From Desmonostoc muscorum FACHB-395 (GTDB lineage: Bacteria; Cyanobacteriota; Cyanobacteriia; Cyanobacteriales; Nostocaceae): 64,000 nt of DNA. Positions 52,310-61,731 of this stretch are shown here, piece by piece. Under the pieces are notes generated by a model. The model was not told where the DNA came from, did no database searches, and saw only the letters and a list, made by a program, of their open reading frames with translations. Both the position numbers and the translations under genes were made by a program. Positions within the stretch are counted from its first letter, which is position 1; each line of letters opens with the position of its first letter. The DNA lies in contig NZ_JACJSF010000008.1 in assembly GCF_014698035.1 (NCBI RefSeq), positions 114,013-178,012 of the forward strand, given 5' to 3'.

Positions 52310-52705
52310 TCAATCCGCAGCAGCATAATCAGGCAATGCGTTGAGTTGTGAATTAACAGCACTTAGATAATTTTGGTCATTTAAAGCTTTTGATGGTAAT
52401 TTATCTGCATTAATAGCAGCTTTCACCAAATCGTTTGCAATAATATTTCTGTTCTGAGTTTCAAATACTAGCATCTCTCCACTAGGAATGCCATGCTGCT
52501 TCAAACCTCCATGATAGGCAAAAGTAACTAGATTGAAAGGTTGAAGGTAATTTACAGTAATAGAGTTACCAGGTAAGTTGTTAGAGTTAATAGCAATTGT
52601 TTCAGTATTATTGTTAGTAGCTGTTTGAGCGACAGCGATTCCAGATACATGGGTAATAGAAGCAAAAATAAGTGCAGAATTTATTATTAAAGTAAGGAGT
52701 TTCAT
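52310..52705 (-). CDS. Hypothetical exported protein
   Basis: A 131-residue protein with a clear signal peptide (MKLLTLIINSALIFASITHV) and probable cleavage after VAQT. The mature part contains SITVNYLQPFNLVTFAYHGG, an Asn/Thr-rich start and a short Ala/Asp end (PDYAAAD). No domain recognised. It may be periplasmic or thylakoid-lumenal. Neighbours are unrelated. Confidence 0.65.
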   Translation of the reverse strand: MKLLTLIINSALIFASITHVSGIAVAQTATNNNTETIAINSNNLPGNSITVNYLQPFNLVTFAYHGGLKQHGIPSGEMLVFETQNRNIIANDLVKAAINADKLPSKALNDQNYLSAVNSQLNALPDYAAAD

Positions 52706-52982
52706 AAGGTTATTCTTAGGTAAAATGCGATCACTGTTCTTAAGTAATAGAATCTTCTTTATTATTAATCTCAGCTTCCTTCATTCAGTTCATCTGATCG
52801 GTTGATATCTGACTCACCCAAAAGGGTGAAGCAATTGAGCGATAAAAATCCCGTTAAGTCGAGATATATAACAGAGCGATTGTAATTTTCTAGTACTTAA
52901 CGGAGGCGAGTTGAACATTTATGCAATTTTTTAACTCGCGTCTTGAGTTTCTATAAGCATTGCAGAAATTAGTTTTCCAGAT

Positions 52983-53275
52983 TTGCCGACTCTTCAAGCA
53001 GGCGATCGCCTTTATGCAAGCATGAGGGATTTGATCGGTTTTTCGTTGCAATGTCTACGACGGGCTACGCCTACGCAAATCCGGCAGCCTTTAACTTTAC
53101 CAATGTCATCAGTCCATGTCTATCTAGCGATCGCACCTGTAGTAACCCAGACCAGTTTTTGTTCTGGGATGGCATTCATCCAACGGCTGCGGCTCATCGC
53201 ATCATCGGGGAAACTGCTTTTTCAACGATTCAAGAGGCAGAGATGATTAATTCTCGTTCAATTTTGGTTCCCTAA
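52983..53275 (+). pseudogene. GDSL/SGNH lipase-esterase relic
   Basis: The C-terminal part of a GDSL esterase is open from 53051 (MSTTGYAYANPAAFNFTNVI) to 53275. It contains the Asp-His block FLFWDGIHPTAAAHRIIGET. The N-terminal two thirds, including the catalytic GDSL Ser, are missing. The upstream DNA carries repeat-like gtctacgacgggctacgcct sequence inserted near the break and a different frame. It is therefore a truncated, non-functional relic; no signal peptide precedes it. Confidence 0.7.
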
Positions 53276-53453
53276 CTTACTTAATCAGCTAAGAATCAAC
53301 CATAGGGGCGCACAACTGTGCGCCCTTACACTATGATTTAATTTACTAAAAAATAACTGTAAAATACGGTAAGCCTTAAGAATTACCGTTGATTAATCTA
53401 GCCCAACGCTCAAATAGCACATTACTTATCTATATAATTCGAAACCAAAATAA

Positions 53454-54764
<1,311 letters not shown>

Positions 54765-54854
54765 TTCTTAATTGGGCATGGGCAAGAGGACTTGGGGACA
54801 AGGAGAATTGGGGACAAGGGGAAAGACTTGTTTTAAGTTCTCACCTCTTGTCCC

Positions 54855-55013
54855 GAATGGCACTAAGAAAAGCTGAAATCTGGTCAGGGCAGGGTGTGGG
54901 AGGTGTGGGAGGTGTGGGAGGACGGGGAAGAAGTCTTACCCCCACACTCCCCACACTCCCCACACTCAAAAAGCAAGTTATATCAGGGCTTTGCGATTAA
55001 CTTAGTGCCATTC
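54855..55013. repeat. MITE-like element, family 2, copy 3, inside a larger palindrome
   Basis: gaatggcactaag at 54855 and cttagtgccattc ending at 55013 enclose 159 bp with three gtgtgggag units. On the outside, ttggggacaaggagaattgg on the left and ccttgtctccccttgtctcc on the right make a further inverted repeat (about 54793-55054). The element thus appears inserted in a second repeat between metY and metX. Confidence 0.78.
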
Positions 55014-55081
55014 CCTCTTATCCCCTTGTCCCCTTGTCTCCCCTTGTCTCCCCTACCTCCCATCTCCTCACTTCATACAAT

Positions 55082-56152
55082 ATGATCTACTCAGATTTCA
55101 TCTCACCACAAACCCAGTTTTACCAGCTTACAGAGCCATTTCAACTTGAAAACGGCGAAGTATTAATTGGGGTTCAGATTGCTTATCGCAGCTGGGGAGA
55201 GTTAAATGCTCAAGGCGATAATGGGGTACTAATTTGTCATGCCTTAACTGGTTCGGCTGACGCTGATGATTGGTGGGAACCTTTGTTTGGTTCAGAGAAA
55301 GCCTTCAATCCCGATCGCAATTTTATTGTGTGCAGCAACATTTTGGGAAGTTGTTACGGTACAACAGGACCAACTACTATCAACCCAACAACCAGAAAGC
55401 CTTATGGTGTATCCTTCCCTAAAATTACAATCCGAGATATGGTTCGCCTACAAGCTGTACTACTAGAATATCTGGGTGTTCAATCTCTGCGGTTCGTAAT
55501 TGGTGGTTCGCTCGGTGGAATGCAATCACTGGAGTGGGCATTATTATATCCCGACAAGGTGAAAGGTATTGCACCTATCGCTGTTTCTGGCAGACATTCC
55601 GCTTGGTGTATTGGATTAAGTGAAGCCCAAAGACAGGCAATTTATGCCGATCCAAATTGGCAAAGAGGAAACTACACCCTGGATGCGCCTCCAAACCAAG
55701 GACTAGCAGTGGCGAGAATGATGGCGATGTCTACTTACCGTTCTTGGGATAGTTTTACAACCCGCTTTGGACGGCAGTATGATCCCTCTGAGAAGTTTGC
55801 TATAGCCAGTTACTTACAGCATCAAGGTCAAAAGCTGACAGAACGATTTGATGCCAATACTTATATTACCCTCACCCATGCAATGGATGACCACGATATT
55901 GCACGCGATCGCACAGCTCCTAATTTATCAGATTATGAATCTGTTCTGGGGAGCATCCAGCAACCAACTCTAGTTGTCGCCATTGATTCTGATATTCTCT
56001 ATCCACCAGTAGAACAACAAGAATTAGCAAATTTAATTCCTAATGCTCAACTATCGTGGTTAAAGTCAACCCACGGACATGACGCATTTTTAATTGATAT
56101 GGCTGCATTGAATGAAATTATTCAACAGAACCATAAGTTTGTTCTTTTTTGA
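55082..56152 (+). CDS. metX: Homoserine O-acetyltransferase
   Basis: An alpha/beta-hydrolase-fold acyltransferase that acetylates homoserine and feeds the metY reaction. The start is taken at 55082 (MIYSDFISPQTQFYQLTEPF), because homologues begin there; the frame is open 48 bp further upstream in repeat DNA. The nucleophile elbow is GGSLGGMQ (S143), the Asp is in AIDSDILYPP and the His in THGHDAFL. 356 residues is typical of MetX. A family 2 MITE and palindromes separate it from metY, possibly altering coupling. It is followed by a partial family 3 element. Confidence 0.93.
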   Translation: MIYSDFISPQTQFYQLTEPFQLENGEVLIGVQIAYRSWGELNAQGDNGVLICHALTGSADADDWWEPLFGSEKAFNPDRNFIVCSNILGSCYGTTGPTTINPTTRKPYGVSFPKITIRDMVRLQAVLLEYLGVQSLRFVIGGSLGGMQSLEWALLYPDKVKGIAPIAVSGRHSAWCIGLSEAQRQAIYADPNWQRGNYTLDAPPNQGLAVARMMAMSTYRSWDSFTTRFGRQYDPSEKFAIASYLQHQGQKLTERFDANTYITLTHAMDDHDIARDRTAPNLSDYESVLGSIQQPTLVVAIDSDILYPPVEQQELANLIPNAQLSWLKSTHGHDAFLIDMAALNEIIQQNHKFVLF

Positions 56153-56195
56153 ACCATAGAAACGATCGCAGTAGTCAATATTACATAACTCAATA

Positions 56196-56258
56196 CAGTT
56201 CAGATAAAACCAAAACACTTGTAGAGACGGCGATTTATCGCGTCTCAAAAACCCAAAA
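56196..56258. repeat. MITE-like element, family 3, copy B (inverted, one end lost)
   Basis: cagttcagataaaaccaaaa and cttgtagagacggcgattta match the complement of the element at 18189. The end after gcgtctcaaaaaccc has no second inverted repeat. Confidence 0.7.
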
Positions 56259-56307
56259 TTTTTGCCAGTGGCCCTTAACCCAAGCGTATTGGTTTAGAAT
56301 TACAATC

Positions 56308-57666
56308 TCAAGACCGATGGGAACGGGGATGAGTTAAATATTTTCCCATGCCTGCCGTATCCGTCGCTATATTTACTGTGTCTGGGTTTCCGTCGTTGAA
56401 CCCAGAAATTGAGACAGCTAAGGGTGAACCGATGAGTTGAGCAACTCGAAAGGCAGACGCGATCGCTCCTTCATGCAATCCATCTCCTAGATAAGCTCCC
56501 GCATAGTAAGTATTGTTCTCTCCATTGGTGGCAACTACTTCGTCTCGATATCTAAAAGATTCAGTGGTATACAACGGCGTGTGATGTTCTTGAGTGTGAA
56601 TAATGTGAGCAGGATCAATCATCCTTTCTAGTTGAAACGATAAAAAATAATTCTGTGGCGATGAGATGCCACAAAGCTGATTCAAGTAACTGTTATATCC
56701 CCATCGAGTATCTGTCTGGAAGAAATCAAATTCCGAGGGGTGGTAGATGTGATGATGATCATACATGGAAGTATCAGTATGAATTGTAGTGGTTGCATAA
56801 TTGGCTTTCCAATTTGAGAAGCGTTTAATTTCAGCCTCGGTTGGGTCAGCTAACAGAGCCATCACTTGGTCGGGTGGCGTGGCAAACACGACTTTATCAA
56901 ACTCCTGGATATCACCCTGCGATAGCGAAGCGCTGCCGCCAGAGGCAGATCGCTGGATTATCACACCATCTGGACTTCTAGAAATATTGACAATCTCCAC
57001 GTTCAACAAAACTTCCCCTTGAAATCGCTCCAGAATTTTTTCAATATAGGAATATACACCGCCTTTAATCCTGAGCCATTTGACTGCGAGGTAGTCGCGT
57101 AACATCGGAATTCCCATCTCTGCGGGAAAGTTATCAATGAGTTCAAAGGGCATTGAGTAGCTATACATCGTCAGCAACTTTAGCCAGGTATTGCTTATAC
57201 TTTGGTTGTTTACATATTGAGACAGTGGGCGATCGCAAAAATCTTCCATCTGGGCAAATCGCGTTTTTAGCCATAATCCAAGGGAACGGGTATGGATGGT
57301 ATCGAACCGCAGATATTCAATGAAGCGTTGGATGCCTGTATAGTTGTTCTCATTCGTGACCTTTGAGAAAAAGGGACTGCCATTTTGGGGGAATAAAGCT
57401 GAACCGACACGGATGGGTTCTAGTTCCACTCCTAGCTCTTGCATAAGAGCAATGAAGTTGTGAAATACAGTAGGAAATTCTAGCACTCCACTTTCCAACA
57501 TTTCATTGCAATCAGATTGGTTAGGCTGAACATTCTTGTTAAGTGTCCGAATATGTCCCCCTAACATCGGCTGCCGTTCAAACACGGTGACATGATGCCC
57601 TTGTTTATCAAGTAGGTAAGCTGTAGCCATACCACTGCCTCCACCACCGATAATTGCAATTCTCAT
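56308..57666 (-). CDS. FAD/NAD(P)-binding amine-oxidase-like protein
   Basis: A 452-residue flavoprotein of the COG2907-type (amine oxidase fold). The dinucleotide motif at the start is IAIIGGGGSGMATAYLLDKQ, followed by FERQPMLGGHIRTL. FVVFATPPDQVMALL-type substrate region, and GAYLGDGLHEGAIASAFR near the C-terminus, are FAD motifs. Such proteins often oxidise or saturate lipids or polyenes, and related genes accompany cyclopropane-fatty-acid-type clusters. It lies 49 bp downstream of the RetSat-like gene on the same strand, so the two form an operon. Substrate unknown. Confidence 0.85.
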   Translation of the reverse strand: MRIAIIGGGGSGMATAYLLDKQGHHVTVFERQPMLGGHIRTLNKNVQPNQSDCNEMLESGVLEFPTVFHNFIALMQELGVELEPIRVGSALFPQNGSPFFSKVTNENNYTGIQRFIEYLRFDTIHTRSLGLWLKTRFAQMEDFCDRPLSQYVNNQSISNTWLKLLTMYSYSMPFELIDNFPAEMGIPMLRDYLAVKWLRIKGGVYSYIEKILERFQGEVLLNVEIVNISRSPDGVIIQRSASGGSASLSQGDIQEFDKVVFATPPDQVMALLADPTEAEIKRFSNWKANYATTTIHTDTSMYDHHHIYHPSEFDFFQTDTRWGYNSYLNQLCGISSPQNYFLSFQLERMIDPAHIIHTQEHHTPLYTTESFRYRDEVVATNGENNTYYAGAYLGDGLHEGAIASAFRVAQLIGSPLAVSISGFNDGNPDTVNIATDTAGMGKYLTHPRSHRS

Positions 57667-57715
57667 AACTGACCTCTCAGTTGTTGAATATGAATAATAT
57701 CTGCGAGTTCTCTGT

Positions 57716-59293
57716 TTAGCTATTGCCTAAAAGTACGTCACCAGATAATCGCTGATACAGCAATGCCCCAGTCCAGAATGTGGGAGCAAAGCCCGGATAG
57801 CCTGATGAAGCATTGCAGAAATAGAAATGCTTGAGTGAGGTTTCGTGATTCAAGCGTCCCAAACCCATGTTGCGCGGTGTGAGGCTAGAACCGTAGGAAT
57901 TCCCGTTGGGACACCAGCAATAACGTTCATTGGTGGTGGGGCTACCGGTAATATGAAAGACTAGATGCTTTCTAAAATTCGGTACATATTCTTTTTCCAC
58001 GACATCCAGGATAGAATCGAGGATTTCTTGCTTCTTGTGGTTGTAAGCTTTACGTTCGCTTTGTCGTAATTGCTTAAAGTAGTCGTAATTAGCAACGGTA
58101 AGGAATTCGACAATCTGACAATCCTCTGGACAATCCCGACTCGCTTGTGTCAATAAAGTCGGCGTTGTTATGGCAAAGCTAGGATTGGAAAAATCATTGT
58201 GTTCATACATCTGAGCAAAGGCTTTATTCAAATCCTGATGACCAGTGTGGAAAACATTCCACTTGCCAAATCCATAGTCTCGCAGGTCGAGGTCTTTGAC
58301 GACGCAATAAGCCATGTAGTTGGATGCAGAATACTCATAGTTGAGTTTTCGGCGCACGGTTTTAGAGAACTTTGACTCACCAATCATTTTGGCGGCTTTT
58401 TTGGGGTCAATGTTACAAATCACGGTGTCGCCTGTAAATTCGTGAGTTTGATGGGTGTTTAAATCCATCGCTTCAACGCCCGTAACCGTTTTGTCTATGA
58501 CTCTAAAATTCGTGACTTCATGGTTTAGTAGTACCTGCCCTCCATTTGATTCAATCACTTTGACTAACGAATTGATCACATGCTCAAAATGCTGGGTTGG
58601 GTAAAATGCACCTGCTTGATAGCCCTTGAATAAAGCGACCCAGGCATAAAACGAGAGTTGATTTGGAGGCAGCAAAAAATCAGGCCATTGCAGAGCTAAT
58701 AGGGTTTGGACGGCTTGGGGTAGCTGAAATTTATCGAATACATCCTGAAGTGTGCTGTTGAGATATTGGACAGTACAAAACACTTCACTTGTATGTTTGA
58801 GCAGTTCAATTGGCTTAACTGGGGGAGCAAGTCTTTTCAAACCTGCACTCGTTTTTTCAACATCGTTAACAAATTGGCGAATGCGATTCTCTGATCGAGA
58901 GGCTCCGCCAACGCTATATTCAGGAAACAGCTTTGATAATCGCTGGATCAGTTCCTCTGGTTCCGAAGGCATATCTAACGCATACCCCGGCATTCGCATG
59001 TGGTCAAAACCATCCGGGTCGTACCGTTCAAAAGTAACTTCCCCATCCAAGCCTAATTTCTTGAGTACCCGATTAACCGTTTGTCCTTCACCGCAATCCC
59101 AAACATAATGGAATTGGGCATTAAACGTGTATTTTTTCGCCATCGTAAACGTGTGACCAAAGCCGCCCGGATGCTCATGAGCTTCGAGTATTTGCACGGT
59201 CTTACCTGAGTTTGCCATCAAAGCGCCAAAGACCAATGCTGATAAACCACTGCCTACAATTAGGTAATCCGGTTTCACAGGAGGTTTCCTCAA
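57716..59293 (-). CDS. FAD-dependent oxidoreductase (CrtISO/RetSat-like) 2
   Basis: A 525-residue homologue of the protein at 48065, sharing the fold and the segment TFNAQFHYVWDCGEGQTVNR. The dinucleotide motif PDYLIVGSGLSALVFGALMA is near the start with GGFGHTF. The C-terminal FAD motif is FYFCNASSGYPGFAPTFWTG. It probably saturates or isomerises a polyene or retinoid-like substrate. First gene of a two-gene operon with the amine-oxidase-like gene. Divergent paralogy (about the same length, low identity by eye) implies separate substrates. Confidence 0.87.
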   Translation of the reverse strand: MRKPPVKPDYLIVGSGLSALVFGALMANSGKTVQILEAHEHPGGFGHTFTMAKKYTFNAQFHYVWDCGEGQTVNRVLKKLGLDGEVTFERYDPDGFDHMRMPGYALDMPSEPEELIQRLSKLFPEYSVGGASRSENRIRQFVNDVEKTSAGLKRLAPPVKPIELLKHTSEVFCTVQYLNSTLQDVFDKFQLPQAVQTLLALQWPDFLLPPNQLSFYAWVALFKGYQAGAFYPTQHFEHVINSLVKVIESNGGQVLLNHEVTNFRVIDKTVTGVEAMDLNTHQTHEFTGDTVICNIDPKKAAKMIGESKFSKTVRRKLNYEYSASNYMAYCVVKDLDLRDYGFGKWNVFHTGHQDLNKAFAQMYEHNDFSNPSFAITTPTLLTQASRDCPEDCQIVEFLTVANYDYFKQLRQSERKAYNHKKQEILDSILDVVEKEYVPNFRKHLVFHITGSPTTNERYCWCPNGNSYGSSLTPRNMGLGRLNHETSLKHFYFCNASSGYPGFAPTFWTGALLYQRLSGDVLLGNS

Positions 59294-59599
59294 ACAATAA
59301 ACGTCTTTTTCGATAACAATTTTCTCTATGCTTCAACCCGCTTTATCACAATGGTTTGATGGTAATCTAAGTGGTTCGGCAAACAAAATATATATATTCG
59401 GCATTGCGAATTGAGTGAAGCAGGTTGATATCGATCTTGCTTCCATTTACACTATTTCGACGACTTTATCTTAAATTACCGTAGTATCTCATCCCTCTAC
59501 AGGATGGGGAGCGTCAATTAAGTTACCCCAACATCGGCGGTTGTATCTTACCAAACACTAATTCTTTAAAACTGACAATAATTATTTAATGGACACAAA

Positions 59600-59672
59600 T
59601 GGAGAATAACGGATTTGAACCGATGGCCTCTGCGGTGCGATCGCAGCGCTCTACCAACTGAGCTAATTCCCC
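59600..59672 (-). tRNA. tRNA-Ala (anticodon CGC)
   Basis: The minus strand folds as a cloverleaf: acceptor GGGGAAT with ATTCTCC, D arm GCTC/GAGC with AGTTGGTA loop, anticodon stem CTGCG/CGCAG with loop ATCGCAC (anticodon CGC, reading GCG) and TTC loop TTCAAAT. The CCA end is not encoded. The T stem has one T-T mismatch (positions 50-64), and the anticodon arm contains GCGATCGC. The mismatch suggests a slightly degenerate but probably working gene. Confidence 0.85.
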
Positions 59673-59737
59673 TGAATCGTTGCTAAGTCAAGAGTAATAT
59701 TACTCATTAACTCAATAGACTATCACCATAGAGTATT

Positions 59738-60466
59738 CTAACATTCAGTTGCCGATGGCTGAGGCTCTTTTTGAGAATAAATCTTCTGCACGCGTTCTAG
59801 TTCTAAATCACTGAGATAATCAACAGTCCAATTACAGCAGCGCTGAAGCATGTGGAATGGGTAAGTGTTCGCTACACCAACAACTTGCATCTGCGATCGC
59901 TTCGCTGCGGCAATACCTGCGGGGGTATCTTCAATTGCCAGACACTCTTGTGGTTGAAGGTTTAATTCAGGATATTCTTTATTTAGGCATTTTACTGCCA
60001 GTAAATAACCATCGGGTTCTGGTTTACTGGTGGTTATGTCATCGCCTGCAACGATAATTTTAAAATGTTTGTCTAGTTTGGCACGATGGAGTACCAACTC
60101 TATTTCTTGGCGAAGAGCGCCACTGACTAATCCTAATTTCAAATTCCGCGATCGCACTTGATATATTAAGTCTTCTACACCTGGATATAAAGGCAGTTTC
60201 TCTATTTTCTCTAACTCCACCGTATAAGCTTGGGCTTTGCGGTACAACAACTGAGTTAAGTAGTTTTCGTTAGCGACTCTACCACGATTAGCGAGTAGTT
60301 GCCCAAAACAAGCGCGATCGCTGCGTCCAAGAGAAGCTTGACGCTCACTCACCTTTTGGGGTTGGAGATTTTCTTCAATGAGAATCTCATCGATCAGTTG
60401 TAGGTGGATTGGCTCATCGTTAATGATGACACCATTGAAATCAAAGAGAACTGCCTTTAAACTCAT
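59738..60466 (-). CDS. HAD-superfamily hydrolase (beta-phosphoglucomutase-like), DFN motif
   Basis: A 242-residue HAD phosphatase of the beta-PGM-like subfamily. The first motif is LFDFNGVIINDEPIH: the nucleophile is D9, but the acid/base Asp expected two residues later is Asn11. Motif II is at GLVSGAL, the Lys in DITTSKPEPDGY and motif IV at ECLAIEDTPAGIAAA. The Asn may lower phosphatase turnover or reflect a specific subfamily common in cyanobacteria. It overlaps the methyltransferase end by 4 bp (ATGA), so the two are translationally coupled. Confidence 0.87.
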   Translation of the reverse strand: MSLKAVLFDFNGVIINDEPIHLQLIDEILIEENLQPQKVSERQASLGRSDRACFGQLLANRGRVANENYLTQLLYRKAQAYTVELEKIEKLPLYPGVEDLIYQVRSRNLKLGLVSGALRQEIELVLHRAKLDKHFKIIVAGDDITTSKPEPDGYLLAVKCLNKEYPELNLQPQECLAIEDTPAGIAAAKRSQMQVVGVANTYPFHMLQRCCNWTVDYLSDLELERVQKIYSQKEPQPSATEC

Positions 60467-61350
60467 GCGATTATGCCAAATGCGGGAGATCCAAGTCCCT
60501 CCAAATCATTATTATCTACTGATGTGGGAGTATAACGACGGACATTTTCAGTTGCGATCGGTTTAACGCCGCCAGTTACCTGATTTATCCACCATACATC
60601 CTGCGATCGCACTGCCTCAAATCCGGCCGCACCCATATTCGCCTCTGTACTACCAGCAGCATACTCACGAATATATGGCTCCTCAAAAACATCATTAAGC
60701 CATTCTAACTGCCGCAGAGTCTTTTGATTTCCATCTAGAATTAGTACTTGCCCTCCAGTTACTAGCAAGCGAAAGCTTTCCTGCAAAATTGCTAGAGACA
60801 CCTCATTTGGTGTTTCGTGGAATAGCAAAGAAGCTGTCACTAAGTCAAATGTTGCATCTCTGAAACTGGTTTTTTCCGCATTTCCGTGTCGCCAAACTAT
60901 CTCTAAACCAGCATTTCTAGCTTTATCTTCTGCCCTTACCAGCATATAGGGTGATAAATCCAAACCAATAACTTCCGCTTCGGGAAAAGCCCGTTTTAAC
61001 ATTAAAGTAGTGGAACCTGTGCCACAACCTAAGTCAAGTATGCGTCGTGGTTTTACCTTAACGGCATCAATTAAGGCTTGACGGACAATAGTTTCATTAG
61101 GCGGTAGAACATATTGGGTAATCGGATCGTAAGTAACTGCTGCATTGTAAGTAAGATAGCCGCCTGTAATCCCGTGAAAGTTTTGACTGCTGTAGTACGA
61201 GGGAATTATGACATCATCTCGCCGGAAGCGATCGCATTCTTTCTCCCAGTCAATACTATCAGCGTAACGCTGTAACCCGTCTTCATCAATCAAAAGACGC
61301 ACTACAGGAGATAAAAAACGTTCCCAGATTGTATCTTGACGCACTGCCAT
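60463..61350 (-). CDS. Class I SAM-dependent methyltransferase
   Basis: A 295-residue methyltransferase. Motif I is RRILDLGCGTGSTTLMLKRA (residues about 100-120) and the acidic ribose-binding residue is in VIGLDLSPYMLV. The post-motif ATFDLVTASLLFHETPNEV and the ILDGNQKT region fit the class I fold. The N-terminus MAVRQDTIWERFLSPVVRLL and a Trp-rich end do not identify a substrate. It is the upstream gene of a coupled pair with the HAD hydrolase, so both may act in one pathway. Confidence 0.87.
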   Translation of the reverse strand: MAVRQDTIWERFLSPVVRLLIDEDGLQRYADSIDWEKECDRFRRDDVIIPSYYSSQNFHGITGGYLTYNAAVTYDPITQYVLPPNETIVRQALIDAVKVKPRRILDLGCGTGSTTLMLKRAFPEAEVIGLDLSPYMLVRAEDKARNAGLEIVWRHGNAEKTSFRDATFDLVTASLLFHETPNEVSLAILQESFRLLVTGGQVLILDGNQKTLRQLEWLNDVFEEPYIREYAAGSTEANMGAAGFEAVRSQDVWWINQVTGGVKPIATENVRRYTPTSVDNNDLEGLGSPAFGIIA

Positions 61351-61731
61351 ATTGTGTCAGAACTTTAAGAGCTTATTTAAACAGAGTAATTTTCTTTACA
61401 AATTTTAATATATCTAGGAAACATCTGTTTTCTCTCTCTGGTATAGACTTGACGTTTATAAATACATAAGTTACATTTGTATTACAATCATGCTACTCCC
61501 TAAAAGTAGTTCTTCAGCTTCACGAAGACCGAACGAGTTAAATGAAAGACAATAAACATTTAAATTGCTACAACTAAGTTGTATGTCAAGTTTAAATTTA
61601 TGGGTAAGCAAATTAGTAGTAATGAATTTAGTGCTTACTACAAACCATAAAAATTACTAGATAAATTATCACTACCATAACCATAGACCTAATCCAAAAT
61701 CTAAAATTGAAAATTCAAAATAGAATAAATT
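61351..61731. promoter_or_regulatory. Divergent intergenic region before rtcB
   Basis: 381 AT-rich bp with several short repeats (agtagt, aaattacta) but no ORF. It should contain promoters for the methyltransferase operon and rtcB; none is obvious. Confidence 0.35.
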
